This document shows, one piece after another, positions 45,793 through 56,939 of a DNA stretch of 64,000 nucleotides. The DNA lies in NCBI RefSeq assembly GCF_040954835.1, contig NC_090709.1:46136490-46200489 (forward strand), in the 5' to 3' direction. Positions within the stretch are counted from its first letter, which is position 1. Every line of letters begins with the position of its first letter. The notes beneath the pieces were generated by a model that was given only the letters and a program-made list of their open reading frames with translations, made no database searches and had not been told where the DNA came from. Origin of the DNA: Lepisosteus oculatus. Lineage: Eukaryota; Chordata; Actinopteri; Semionotiformes; Lepisosteidae. Position numbers and translations under genes: made by a program.

Positions 45793-48700
45793 CTGGGGAA
45801 TAAAACAGCAAACATCACAACAGGCTCCTGCCGATTACATTCCAGTTCAACTCCATTATGCTGTGAAATGTCTTTGTCCCCCAAACACACTGCGTGAGAA
45901 AAACAAGTAAATTACTCATTATATATTTTCCCTTCCAGAGAAACGACATATTCTGTCATTGTTTCAGTATTACACATGGAAGTGATCCCCAATATCCTCT
46001 AAATACAAACATAAAACATTTGTTTTCATTGCGATTCAACTTTTTTTTTTTAAACAACATTATTAATAAACACAGGACTGACTGGACTGCAAGAGAAACT
46101 ACAGCCCGACCACTCGCTTTCAAAAACTTCAAAACCCACCACAACGACCTGTATATTGTAAGAAACTGGACGACCTGTCTTTTAAAATGGTTTATTTCAA
46201 ATCCCAATTCAGCAGCTCGTTCTTCTCTAAAACCATTTTCCTGATGACACAGAATAAAAGTGCTGAATTCAAAGAGTGTATAATGGTCAGAAAAATCTAA
46301 AGTCAAAAGCAATAGTTTGCTGAAATAAAGGACTTCAAACTTACTTTGAAAATGCCAAGAAATATCCAAAGTATTCAATTTAAACCAGAAATAACACATC
46401 CAGAAACCCGGAGAGAAAGACGAGAGAAACAGAGGCGCTCATACTGACTTCAGACTGCTCGCGCTCAGCTGTCTGCCTCTCTGATAGGAGACACCAGCTG
46501 TCAATCAGTGAGCTCTGTCCACTGAGAGACGGGGGCGGGGCTTATACATGTTCAGACTGAACGGGGGTTTTAATCAATTCAATTCAAGAAGCTTTATTCA
46601 CATGACTAATGAACACTGACTTAATACTCTCCTCATACTTAATACTTCATATTGAGTAATACGTCCCTTTGCTTGTCTGCCTGTCAATCTAGTGAAGATC
46701 AAAGATATTCTAATCAGCTCTTATTTTTTTTACTCCTGGAGCCTAGAGAGGCTGACACAGCCACCTACATGAATTTATAAAAACACCTGAATTCATTTCT
46801 GGACTCAGAGCGCCTTTAGTTCAGTGATGAGAGAGGACGCACTCTTCTGGGCACTGCAGCTCTGAAGCCGACACGACAACATCTTCCACTGATATTTCAC
46901 ATTTGTTCTGTGTAGAACAGGACACAGAAGAATATCATCAGACTCCTCTTTCTGGAAAACAATAATCTAAAGGAGCATGTGTTCTGTCTTTTGTACACAT
47001 GAAGTACAGCACTGTGTCAGTGAGTGTTCCCGGGTTAAATGTGTGTCGTTTTTACCATTTCTGTTACAAGTTGAATTGACACAGCTTTCCAAACGTCTGT
47101 TCTTCTTGATGTGAAACTGCAGAAACATGTCCTGTACAGGGTGTTTGCTCACTCTTTAAACACTGAACAGAATACATTTACGATGACTTATACCTCCTGT
47201 TGACTTCCTGTCACTGTTACTGTTGGTCCCAGTAAACAGCAAGCCAACAATGGACAAACTGTATAACGGGCTGTGTGCTGTCCTGAATTATTTTTTTTTT
47301 TGTCTGTCATTCCTCTATCTCTTCACATTCATCAGCATAAAATACACAGAAATACTGTTTCTTCTCCCTTCAAATTACACCTCCCCTGCATTTTACTGTG
47401 TAATTCCCAATTCAAGTGTATTTGATGTCTGCATACTGTAGTTTAAAAGCGTTTGAGGATTTTGCAAGTGACCAACAATAACACAAGACATTCTTATTTT
47501 AGTAGGAAACCAAAAACAACTGAAGGACACCAGAATATGTCTCCACAGCTGAAAGGTTCTGTTTCTTCTCTTTTCAGCAGGAATAAACCTTTACTTGTAA
47601 CTTTGCAGCCTACGCATGCTGACACAGCTACCTGCTTGAACTACTAACCAAGAATTTATTACTCTTGACCTACAAATAGTTCCTCAATTCAAACAAAATT
47701 TCCTTAACTTTTATTCTTAGACACACAGTCACCGTGTCACACTAAGAAGACACTGAAACACAGAAGCTAAATTTCCTCCTCCTGCCCTGTGAAGACCAAC
47801 CCAAATCTGAGGTAAAAACTACAATCATTGCTGACAGTAGTGATTACGATGAACTGATGTTGAAATCACTGATCTATTCTGAGTCAAACACTACACTGAG
47901 TCTCTTACTGAACCCACATCACTGCAGCCTGTCTCAGCAGAGCTCACAGCTCTCAGATGTATTCTCCAGCCCAGGAAACAGATTCCTTACTGACAGATAA
48001 ACACCCCTAGCACCCCTCTCTTACCAGGACTAATAAGACACCTGATGGTCAAGAGCCTCAGACTCTGGAAGAGAAACAGGCCACAGAGACTCTTACTGAC
48101 TGGACCTGAGAGCTCTGTCAGGACACACAGATATGGCCCCTGTCCTGGGAAGAGCCCCTCATTCCCAGATAAATACCCCCTGACTGAGAGGCTACAGGCA
48201 TCTGCCCCAGACCTGTCTGTAACCAGACAGGTGTAGTGACACCAAACCATGAACCTCAAATTACAGCTCTCAGTAAACACATCATGTTAAAATGTGCACA
48301 TCAGAGTGATCCTCTCCTGGCTCCCAGATTTCCTGCTGTTCCTCTTTAGTAGAAGCATGAACAGTCCAGAACAGGAGAATTCCTCTCAGCTACTCCATGT
48401 CTCTCAGATACAATAATCACAAACAGAGACACCCTGGTGTACTGAACTCAGATTAACCCTTTACACCAAGTTTCCCATCTTCACGTAAATCAGTACCAGT
48501 CACCTTCCAGTCACCTTCCACCTGAGACACAAGTCCTTCACTCTCAAAACAAATTAAGAAGATGCCCTCTCTCCTACTATAAAAGGACACATGATTTTGC
48601 TGAGGTGTCCTTTGAAGGTGGCCTTCAGAGAAAATGCGTTTTCTACACTGTCAGTCCCTCCAGGTGTCACGATCTGGATCCCTCCTCTTAAGGGAGCTCC

Positions 48701-51700
48701 GACCCTTTCATATTTTAGTTGATTATGTGCACCTGCCCCCTGTGTTGTCTCATTATTTAAGCCTGGTGTTCTCGCTATTCCAGGCTCAGCATTGGGAGAT
48801 GGACCCCCGGAAGCCCGCTTACCAGCAGGTCCAGGAGAGACCTGACGGCATAGGCTTCATTATGACATCCTGACCATCGGAGCGCCTGGCCTCGGTATCC
48901 TGTTTTTATCTTCCTGGTTCCCTGTCCCTGTTCTGGATCCCGTTACGGATTTTAACTGTGTTTGTTTCGCCCTAGATGGATCCCCCAGTTTTGGACTTTG
49001 GACTGCGCCCCAGATTCCCCCTTTTGGACTTCCCTAAAACTGTTTGCCATTGTCACACCCCCCTGTCTGTGAACCTGCCCTGATCCTCTTCGTCTCCTCC
49101 CCAATGTCCTTCTCCACTTACTTCTGGATTATACCGTCTGCCAGGGTCCTGAGCTACACTTCACACACTGGCTCCTGTTACACCAGGACAGACTCTAGCC
49201 TTTAGACTGAAACGCTGCATGGAGATAGAAATTCCACCAAGAAACTTTGATTGATCTTCACAGCCCACATGTAGGATGTTACAGAAACATGAGAGTGAAA
49301 TACATCTCCTTCTGTTTACAGACCATGAACAACCATCTCACATTAAAAAGACCTTCTGGTCTCAAGACCTCAATAACCCCAGACACTAGGGCTTAAAACA
49401 GCATCTCTGTCATCAAGAAGAGACAGACCTACCTGCAGCACTGCACAGCCACTGCCATTCTGAAACACAGAGATACAGACACTGTTAATCACAGTCACAC
49501 ACTGGAACACAGAGACACAGACACTATTAATCACAGACACACTGGAACACAGAGAAACGGACACTGTTAATCACAAATACACACTGGAGCACAGAGACAC
49601 AGACACTGTTAATCAGAGTCACACACTGGTAATAAGATGTCAGTACAGTCACTGCTGTCAGTCAGCAGAGTTTCACACAGTGTACATACGTGATTTAGGT
49701 AGAGGAACTCGCTTCACAGGATCTGCAGAGGAGAAGTAGATCTTTATTGTATTAAAGACCATTCTTGCTTCTTATCTGTTATTATAGCAGAGTTTATACT
49801 ACAGTCTGCAGTCAGTACATTTCAGGATCCCCAGTCTCCACTGCAGTGTGAATCAGAGTGTCAGTGAGTGTGAGCATCAGTGGCAGTAAGACTGAGCAGC
49901 ACAAGGCAATAAGACACACAGACACATCACAGGACACCCTGGAGTCTGGTGCCTGAGCCACTGAGAGAGATAAGAAAGAAACACAGTCTGTCCACAACAG
50001 CGAGCAGTAATTTCATAAAGAACCAGCGGTGATACTGAGAACTGATCATTGCTCAGCCATCATTGTCCTGTACCCATAGTGTCCAGTATCACTGACTGAG
50101 TGACCTGTACCCACAGTGACCAGTATCACTGACTGAGTGACCTGTACCCACAGTGTCCAGTATCACTGACTGAGTGACCTGTACCCACAGTGACCAGTAT
50201 CACTGACTAAGTGACCTGTACCCACAGTGACCAGTATCACTGACTGAGTGACCTGTACCCACAGTGACCAGTATCACTGACTGAGTGACCTGTACCCACA
50301 GTGACCAGTAACACTGACTGAGTGCAGGACACATTGCTGTAATAAAGTGCATTTTCTTACAAAAATGACGCCCACTGGATTTTCTGTCTGTGTGCATCTG
50401 AATGTTTCTTATACAGTGTGTCTCTGATCTACACACAGTGACTGTCTGCAAGCTTGACTTTCTGAATTCAGACGTGTATCAGCAAGTATCAGAGTGTGAA
50501 TCAGAGTGTGTGTCAGAGTGTGTATCAGTTTATGTATCACTGTTCCTGCTGTGTGTTTGAGCTCCAGGTATATTTCAGGGGGGAGCTGTTGTGAAAAGAG
50601 ACTCACAGTGTAAAAGCTCTGCTCTGGACCCGGGCTCTGGAGTCAGCAGACTGTAGATTTCAGTCACTGGGGAGACACACAGAGAAATGTCTCATCAGGG
50701 CTACAGTAACAGAGTAACAGGAATAACAGAGCTGTTCTACTGTACTGGGACTGTAGTTCCTATTGTAGCAGGACTGATCTACTGTACTGAAACTGTGGCT
50801 CCTATTGTAACAGACTGTTCTACTGTACTGGGTCTGTAGATCCTATTGTAACAGGACTGAATCTACTGTACTGAAACTGTGGCTACTATTGTAACAGACT
50901 GGTCTACTATACTAAGCCTGTAGCTCCTATTAAAATGTTCTTGTTAAGCTATATAATATATAGCACTAATATATAGTTATATAGCACAATATAACAATAC
51001 TGTTACTGTCATAAAGATTTGTGAGACTAGAGCTTTTAAGATGTTTCACCTAGAAACTGACTGATAAGCTGCTCTGATAAATGCAGTCACTGCACAAAAA
51101 ATCTATAAACAATATAAGAGAAAAAAAGGAAATGTATAAGCTGTTCAGAAAGACATCAGTGTGTTTCTCCACCAACCTGTCATGGAAATCTTTATTGATT
51201 CCTTATTGCAAAGATCCTCCAGTCGCTCTTTCAGTCCAGAGACAGCACTCCTCACTGCCTCAGGAGAGAAGTGTGGACTGACAGGGATGCTGGGTGAGTC
51301 TCCAGCTCCAGGAGGGACACAGACAGATTGGAAATTCTGCAGCAGGGGAGAGAAAGAGGAGTTTCCAGTCAAACACAACATACATTCCTGGGGAGAAGCC
51401 AGAAGCAGCTCTGTGTGAGAGACACCCTTCTGTACTGCAGAGTCACAGAGCAGTGATGTTACCTGGAGGAAATGGATGTGATCCTCTGTGTGTGAGAGCT
51501 GGTTCAGCTCAGCATCTCTCCTCTTCAGCTCAGTGATCTCCTTCTCCAGTCGCTCTAGAAGTCCTTCAGCCTGACTCACTGCAGCCCTCTCTTGAGCTCT
51601 GATCAGCTCTGTGACCTCAGATCTTGTTCTCTCAATGGAGTGGATCAGTTCAGTAAAGATCCTGTCAGTGTCCTGTACTGCTGTGTGTGCAGAGCTCTGA

Positions 51701-54700
51701 GGGAGGAGACACACACTGGATTATTACACAGGAAAACTCTCAAACTACATTATGTTGTATACTTTGTTTCCAAAGGGTACTGTCCAATGTCCAGCTGGGG
51801 CAATGTGTGTCAGTGTGTCCACTCCTCTGGTCAATACCCACTCTGAGTGACTTCACAGCCTGTCTCAGCTTCTGCAGCTCCTTCTCTCTCTCCTGGAGTC
51901 TCTGCTGGGTTTGTGTCTGTGTCGCCCCCAGCTGCTTCTGTGGAGAAACAGAGACACTCAGGACATTTGTGCTGTAAGAGAATCACATCACAGAGACACT
52001 CCTTAGAGTCACCCTGGAAAATTCACACTCTGTATCCCTGATGTCTTATCCACATGAGATGTGTTTCCTGGTCCTGTCTGACAGGCTCCTGTTTCTTGTC
52101 TAATCTACACCGGCAGCGTGTGCAGCGCAGCAGAGCATGAGTCTCCACCTCCTGCTCAAGTTTTACACCTCACACCTGGGTCTGCACATCTGTATGTGAA
52201 GTGAAATGTAAAAATGAGATAATTGTGATTCTAATTATATATAAAACATAATCTAGAGATTTCAGATTTCATTCATCTCAATATGACCGGTCTTGGCATC
52301 TCCAAACAGAGGATTTCAGCACTACTGATGAGCCCGGTTGCTACTAGTTTCCCCTGCAGTCAGTGGAGACCCTGTGGCTGACGTGCTTGACTGCTGGATG
52401 AGGTTCTGGACCAGTAAGACCATGTGTTTGACCACATCTCACATCCTGTCTGCTTCTGGGAAAATTCAGATCGTTTCAGAGGAGAAAAGGGAACATGTTC
52501 TGTGTCAGATCTGACTCCAGCTGAGCCCAGCGTGAGTCTTGTATTTAATAGCGCATGTGAAGGTATTATACCACAGTTTACAACTGGTTTTTGTGTCTGA
52601 GATAAACCACCTGCCTATTAGATCCCCTTCCCAGCACTTTATTTCAATCCTGTTTCTCTGCTTTCTGCGCCATAGTCCTCAATATGATAAATGAATCCTT
52701 GAGCACTGATATCGTACCAGTGGCCTTCACAACTGCTGCTTGTGAGAAACCCTGTGTGAGAAAAAGAATCATGGCTCTGGACAACCTGAACAACTTTCAC
52801 CCTCTATCCAACTTTCATACCCTTTAATTACCTTTTCAAGCAAAATGTTTAGAATGTGCTGTTAGATTTCAGATAATAATCCTCTTTGAACTCCAATCTG
52901 GTTTCAGACAACTTCACAGCACAGAAAGTGCCCTGACTTCAAAGCACAGAAAGTGCCCTGACTTCACAGCACAGAAAGTGCCCTTGTCAAAGTCACTAAA
53001 GATCTTCTAATGGCTCCTGATTCTTGTTCTCTTTCTGTCCTCATTCTTACTGAACTCAGTGCTGCTTTCGACACTGTCAGCCATAACATCACACTTTCTT
53101 GTCTTGAGACTGTGTTTGGAGTTTCTGACACTGCTCTTCAATGGTTCCAGTCTTACCTCACTGATCACTTTCACTTTGTCTCTCTCTGATTTTAGCTCTG
53201 AAATTGTACCTGTTAAGGAGTCACAGTCAAAATTGAAGAATTTGAGGGTGATATCTAATCCAGGCTTGACATGTGCAACAGATTGCCTAAACATCATTCT
53301 TCTACCTCAGAAATACCACCAGGCTGCATCCTACAGCCTCCAGAATTTGGCAGCCAGAATTCTGACCAGGTCTAATGCAAGTGATCACATTACTCCTGTC
53401 CTGGAGTCCCTGCACTGACTTCCTATCAGGTTTCATGTTGATTTCAAAGTCCTCATGCTCCCCTAAAAGCCTCTGCATGGTTTGACACCTCTGTACCTGT
53501 CAGAGTTACTATCATCCTACTCCCCATCTCACAACCTTCACTCTTCTAATTTTGGTCTCCTGTCTGTCCCCCAAGCCAGCACTCTGGGTGACAGGGCTGC
53601 TCTGCTGCAGCCCAGAGCTCTGGAATTCTATCCCTATGGATATCATAGAGTCACATTCCCTGAGCTCTTTCAAATCCAGACTCACAATCTTCTATTCATT
53701 AAGAGCTTTAATTTAACTGGGTCTGTTTCTGCCCCTTTGCTTTTCTGCTGTTTTATCAAACCCCTTTCTACCTTCTACCTTCGGTGTTCTGTAAAGTGTT
53801 TTGAGAAGCCATTTTAAAGATACCATACCTCCTTTCTCTGTGCATTTGTTGTGCTGTAAATTGCTTTGCCACTTTTAAAGATGCTATATAAAATAAAGTT
53901 TATTATTAATAATAATACTATTGAGGTGAAAATAAACCATGACTTCATTAATGAGGGTGCAGTCTGTTACAGAGGTGTTGAGTGTGCTGTGCAGTTGTAC
54001 AGGTTCATCGGTGCTACATGAGGACAGTAAAGAGGGAGACAGTGAAGTTGAGGAGGAGGAGATAATGAACAACAGACAGAAGAACAGGAGACACTTCAGA
54101 GACACAACAGTGTGGATCACAGCTGAGTACATGAGCAGGACTCAGCAGTGGAGAGATACAGCATTATGGATACAGTAAATACAGTCAGGAGATCAGTTAG
54201 AGCCCCAAATATCCTAAATATCCATTTTACATCTTGTGTTAGACACTCAATACAGACTGAAATTCCTCACCTGTTTCTCTGTCCTTCCTGCTGCAGCTGA
54301 GACAGTATCATGGCCTCTGTGTTCATCCATTACACAAAGATAACAAACACACTTCTGGTCAGTACGGCAATAGAACTCCAGCAGTTTTTCATGAGTGGAG
54401 CAGATCTTCTCCTGCAGTTGTCCTGTGGCATCAACCAGCTTGTGTTTCTTCAATGGAGCAGCTTCATAGTGAGGCTGGAGGTGAGTCTGACAGTAAGAGG
54501 CCAAACACACCAGACAGGATTTCACAGCTCCCCTCTGTTTCCCAGTGCAAACATCACACAGCACATCTCCAGGGCCAGCAGGACTGTGAGCAGGAGGAGG
54601 TGCACTGAGCCCTGTCTCCTTCAGTTTCTCCACCACTTCAGCCAGGATGGTGTTTCTGTGAAGATCAGGCCTTGGAGTGAAGGTCTGTCTGCACTGGGGG

Positions 54701-54861
54701 CAGCTGTAGTTCCCAGTCTGATCTTCCTGATCCCAGCAGTTATTAATACAGCCCATACAGTAACTGTGTCCACAGAGCAGAGCCACTGGATCCTTCAGCA
54801 AATCCAGACACACTGAGCAGCTGAACTGGTCCTGAGAAAATGGAAAAGTACCTTCTGCCAT
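45245..54861 (-). CDS. finTRIM-like E3 ubiquitin ligase: RING, B-boxes, coiled coil, PRY/SPRY
   Basis: Eight coding exons join in frame: 54861-54271, 51937-51842, 51696-51463, 51336-51177, 50666-50607, 49722-49690, 49459-49433 and 45792-45245. They give 1749 nt or 582 residues. The RING is complete (C15, C18, C30, H32, C35, C38, C54, C57). Two B-box-like zinc fingers follow (about 108-150 and 160-195), then a coiled coil and a full B30.2 domain. The 96- and 234-nt exons are the classic TRIM sizes. Such proteins are ubiquitin ligases of antiviral innate immunity in fish; the SPRY domain recognises the target. All splice sites are GT-AG and no stop or frameshift was found, so the gene looks intact. 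The small exons 5-7 are the least certain part. Confidence 0.85.
46435..46565 (-). promoter_or_regulatory. Candidate internal promoter 0.65 kb upstream of the SPRY exon
   Basis: On the minus strand a TATA-like catgtataag is followed directly by a GC box (ccccgcccccg) near 46528-46538. About 80 bp further an ATG at 46442 opens a 20-codon hydrophobic frame beginning MSASVSLVFLSGF. This looks like the start of a transcript within the TRIM intron. It may be an old promoter from another B30.2 gene. Confidence 0.35.
46566..48659. other. TRIM intron 7, no further gene seen
   Basis: Contains a copy of the 'CCTACGCATGCTGACACAGC' repeat at about 47545-47645 (partner at 14.6 kb). Other frames look like chance. 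Confidence 0.5.
48665..49182 (+). mobile_element. Solo LTR (gypsy-like) with 5-bp target-site duplication
   Basis: The 518-bp element begins TGTCACGATC and ends CTCCTGTTACA. It is flanked on both sides by CCAGG (48660-48664 and 49183-49187). The TGT...ACA ends and the TATTTAAGCC promoter at ~48754 fit an LTR. No internal region remains, so the provirus was lost by LTR-LTR recombination. It lies in the TRIM intron before the SPRY exon. Confidence 0.85.
49433..50666 (-). CDS. TRIM exons 5-7, small linker exons
   Basis: Three short phase-1 exons: 50666-50607 (TEIYSLLTPEPGSRAELLH), 49722-49690 (PVKRVPLPKS) and 49459-49433 (WQWLCSAA). The second has the 'VKRVPLP' text common before B30.2 exons in these genes. 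All have AG/GT borders and keep the frame into the SPRY exon. The third could be skipped without changing frame. Confidence 0.6.
49465..49632. repeat. Minisatellite, ~44-bp units, four copies
   Basis: Units of the type ACACAGAGACACAGACACTG then TTAATCACAG and cacactgg. It lies directly upstream (minus strand) of TRIM exon 7 and may touch its acceptor region. Confidence 0.8.
50063..50325. repeat. Minisatellite, 37-bp units, seven copies
   Basis: Unit: TGTACCCACAGTGACCAG then tatcactgactgagtgacc, nearly identical between copies, which suggests recent expansion. TRIM intron. Confidence 0.9.
50735..50940. repeat. Minisatellite, ~45-bp units, five copies
   Basis: Units alternate between 'ctactgtactgggactgtag' and 'ctactgtactgaaactgtgg' with 'tcctattgtaacag', a two-step higher-order pattern. 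TRIM intron. Confidence 0.8.
51177..51336 (-). CDS. TRIM exon 4, linker
   Basis: After cccctgctgcag it reads NFQSVCVPPGAGDSPSIPVS, then HFSPEAVRSAVSGLKERLED and KISMT, ending in phase 1 at gttggt. This is the usual segment between coiled coil and linker exons. Confidence 0.85.
51463..51696 (-). CDS. TRIM exon 3, 234 nt coiled coil
   Basis: Reads SSAHTAVQDTDRIFTELIHS, continues IERTRSEVTELIRAQE and ends DHIHFLQ at donor gtaaca. The heptad-like pattern of the TRIM coiled coil is visible and the length is the family's standard 234 nt. Confidence 0.9.
51842..51937 (-). CDS. TRIM exon 2, 96 nt coiled coil
   Basis: Reads KQLGATQTQTQQRLQEREKE and ends QAVKSLR, between acceptor ctccacag and donor gtgggt. 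It is below usual ORF-length cut-offs but fits the family exactly in size and phase (0-0). Confidence 0.85.
52680..53912 (+). mobile_element. L2-type LINE relic
   Basis: The plus strand reads reverse-transcriptase pieces (QSGFR, LSVLILTELSAAFDTVSH, the D-containing RT motif region). After an internal deletion come the ORF2 C-terminal text HQAASYSLQNLAARILTRS, LTPLYLSELLSSYSPSH and a tail GCTATATAAAATAAAGTTTA at 53883. Stops and frameshifts are many. A 24-bp triplication (CAGAAAGTGCCCTGACTTC) sits at 52917-52985. Confidence 0.8.
54271..54861 (-). CDS. TRIM exon 1: RING and B-boxes
   Basis: ATG at 54861 has a strong context (aaaATGg) and reads MAEGTFPFSQDQFSCSVC. An upstream GTG in the same frame is not a credible start. 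RING motif CxxC...CxHxxCxxC...CPxC is intact; then CDVC...CLVC and CSTH...CRTDQKCVC...H. The exon ends TEKQ at donor gtgagg, phase 0. Confidence 0.9.
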
Positions 54862-54919
54862 TTTTCTGACAAGTAAAAACTGCACAGAGAGGAGCAGTAG
54901 AGACGGAGCTGCAGTGAGG

Positions 54920-54965
54920 CTGTTTCAAGTGAAATGAAACTGATCTCTGAGTTTCACTTCCTGGA
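54920..54965 (+). promoter_or_regulatory. ISRE-like cluster before the TRIM start
   Basis: GTGAAATGAAACT at 54929-54941 and GTTTCACTTCC at 54950-54960 give three GAAA/TTTC half-sites within 35 bp, about 70 bp upstream of the ATG. Spacing is one base instead of two between the first pair, so it is not a perfect ISRE. Interferon induction would fit the gene class. Confidence 0.35.
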
Positions 54966-54999
54966 TCTGCACAGAGCTGCAGGGGTGTGAGTGTTAGGG

Positions 55000-56290
55000 G
55001 GTGTGATTGTTAGGGGTGTGATTAAGGATTTTAGAGGCAGTGGTTTAGAAACAGCTGTGATTTCTTTGGTGGTTGTTGTTTCAAAGAAGGTGTGTTGCTG
55101 TGGGGGATGTGAATCACTGTGTCATTTTGTGTCAGCCTGACAGAGGGAAGTTTTTTTAATAAACCTGGATGTTAGTAACTGCTCGTGTGAAGTCAATCCA
55201 GTGGTTTGTGTTCCCAATAATCAAAACAATAAAATACTAACTCACTCACACACCATGAGAAGATCAGAACATGATGGTGACAGACAAGAGGAGGCCAGCT
55301 GGCCCATCCAGCTATTTAATCATTTGGAGTTATTTGGCTCCAGGATCTCCTCCAGCTGTGTTGTGACAGAGGGGTGTCACAGCTCCACATGGTGCAGACG
55401 ATTTCACTGTCCGGGTGTGAGCTCTTACTGCGAACAGTCCAGCCTGTTGTGTCTCTCTCTCCAGGCCAGTGAGCCCAGCCTGCTGCCTGGCTCTGCCCTG
55501 CAGCGTGTGGGCCAGCAGGGTACGTCCAGGGCTTCGTGCTTCACCTGCGCAGTGACCCCCTGTGTGAGCCGCACAGACCTGCAGAGCGCTGCAGAGAATC
55601 ACAAGCTCATCTCTACACAATTAAAGAGCTCAGGAGTTTTAGAAATGCAGCAGGTGTTTCTTTGAAATGAGCAAACAGAAAAAAGCAAATCATGACCAGA
55701 CATTGTGCAGAGGAGGAATGCAGGACCACCTGTTAAAGCTTAGGTATACAAAAAATCACAGAAAGCTGTGTTATAAAAGAACATTATGAACACTGTTCGG
55801 TGTTTGCTGAAATGAGATAAACATATTTGAATTGTATTTTAATGGAAACGTATAGAATGTAAAAGTATTTTAGATGTTGTGTAGTTGTTAGCATTGAACT
55901 GTGTTGGATGCACAGAACCAGAAGCAGTAAGCAAACATACAGTATCTGATCCTGATCCATGGAGCCAGCATCTCAAGATGTTCATATTCAGAGGTAGATT
56001 GTTTAAACAACAAACTAGCTGTGGATACTGATATCCCAGAGAGGTGGAAAGGCTGTTGCCTTAAGCCATCTCTTTAAAATTTATCCTCAGTGAGTAACTG
56101 CTGCCATCTCATAGTGAGTTTCTTTTTTTATAATCTTTTCACATGTGATGTCATTAAGAACAATAAGCTCCTGCTTTGTTTAACGAGTGTTTCAAAATAA
56201 AACTAACTTTTATGGAAACTCTGCTTTAGGATAATTAATAGACGTGAAGTTAAAAGAAATTATTTACGTTGCTTGATTAATTTTAAAAAC
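55000..56290. other. No gene supported
   Basis: A 154-codon plus frame at 55201 and its minus partner (55330-55620) have no recognised domain. The stretch at 55900-56090 recurs loosely at 60130-60310 (gagccagcatct..aagat, cccagagaggtggaaaggctg), an unclassified dispersed repeat. Confidence 0.45.
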
Positions 56291-56299
56291 TAAGATATG

Positions 56300-56465
56300 G
56301 AAAAGAGCTCAGACTAAAGCTCTGAGTGTTCCTGTCCTGTTCACTGCACTGTCTCTGGAAAAGAGCTCAGACCACAGCTCTGAGTGTCCCTGTCCTGCTC
56401 ACTGTACTGTCTCTTGAAAAGAGCTCAGACCACAGCTCTGAGTGTCCCTGTCCACTGTCCTGTCA
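56300..56465. repeat. Tandem repeat, ~58-bp units, three copies
   Basis: Units: AAAAGAGCTCAGACCACAGC then tctgagtgtccctgtcctg. The copies are closely similar. Confidence 0.85.
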
Positions 56466-56939
56466 GTGTGATGGCGGGTGAACAGAAAGTTTGAGGGGCT
56501 GCTGTATTGATTGTACTGAGCTGTGTTTGCAGATCTTGTTAGCACAGGGTCAGGAGCTGTCAGAAGAGTCACATGAGGTCCATAGTAACATAAAGGGCAT
56601 CAATGGCACAGATTAACTTCAGGCAACTGAAGATTAAACACAACTTTCATATAACTGAAATGATCAACAACTCTCTGACCAAAATGAATAAAAAACAATT
56701 AAAGAGACAGTAAAAGAAAACAAGTTTCAAACTCTGTTCCCACCTGCTCTCCTGCTCTTGTTCACTGCTCAGACACAGACTCAGCTCAGTGGGAATGTTG
56801 CTATGCAGGCTGGGTGAGTTTGTGCTGAAAGAACAGGTCTGTGCAGGTAAAGTGAAAGAAGGAAGAGAACTGTGTGCCTGTAGCAGTGAACAGCAGTTAC
56901 AGTATGTGTCCTGTTAAAACATAACCAGCCCCTGTATGT

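Noticed and set aside
50063-50325. CRISPR-like repeat array
   Set aside because: A 37-bp tandem minisatellite with no spacers.
54310-54816. 168-codon plus-strand frame
   Set aside because: Antisense of TRIM exon 1.
55201-55665. 154-codon plus-strand frame upstream of TRIM
   Set aside because: Cys/Ser-rich but no domain pattern, and the opposite strand is open as well.
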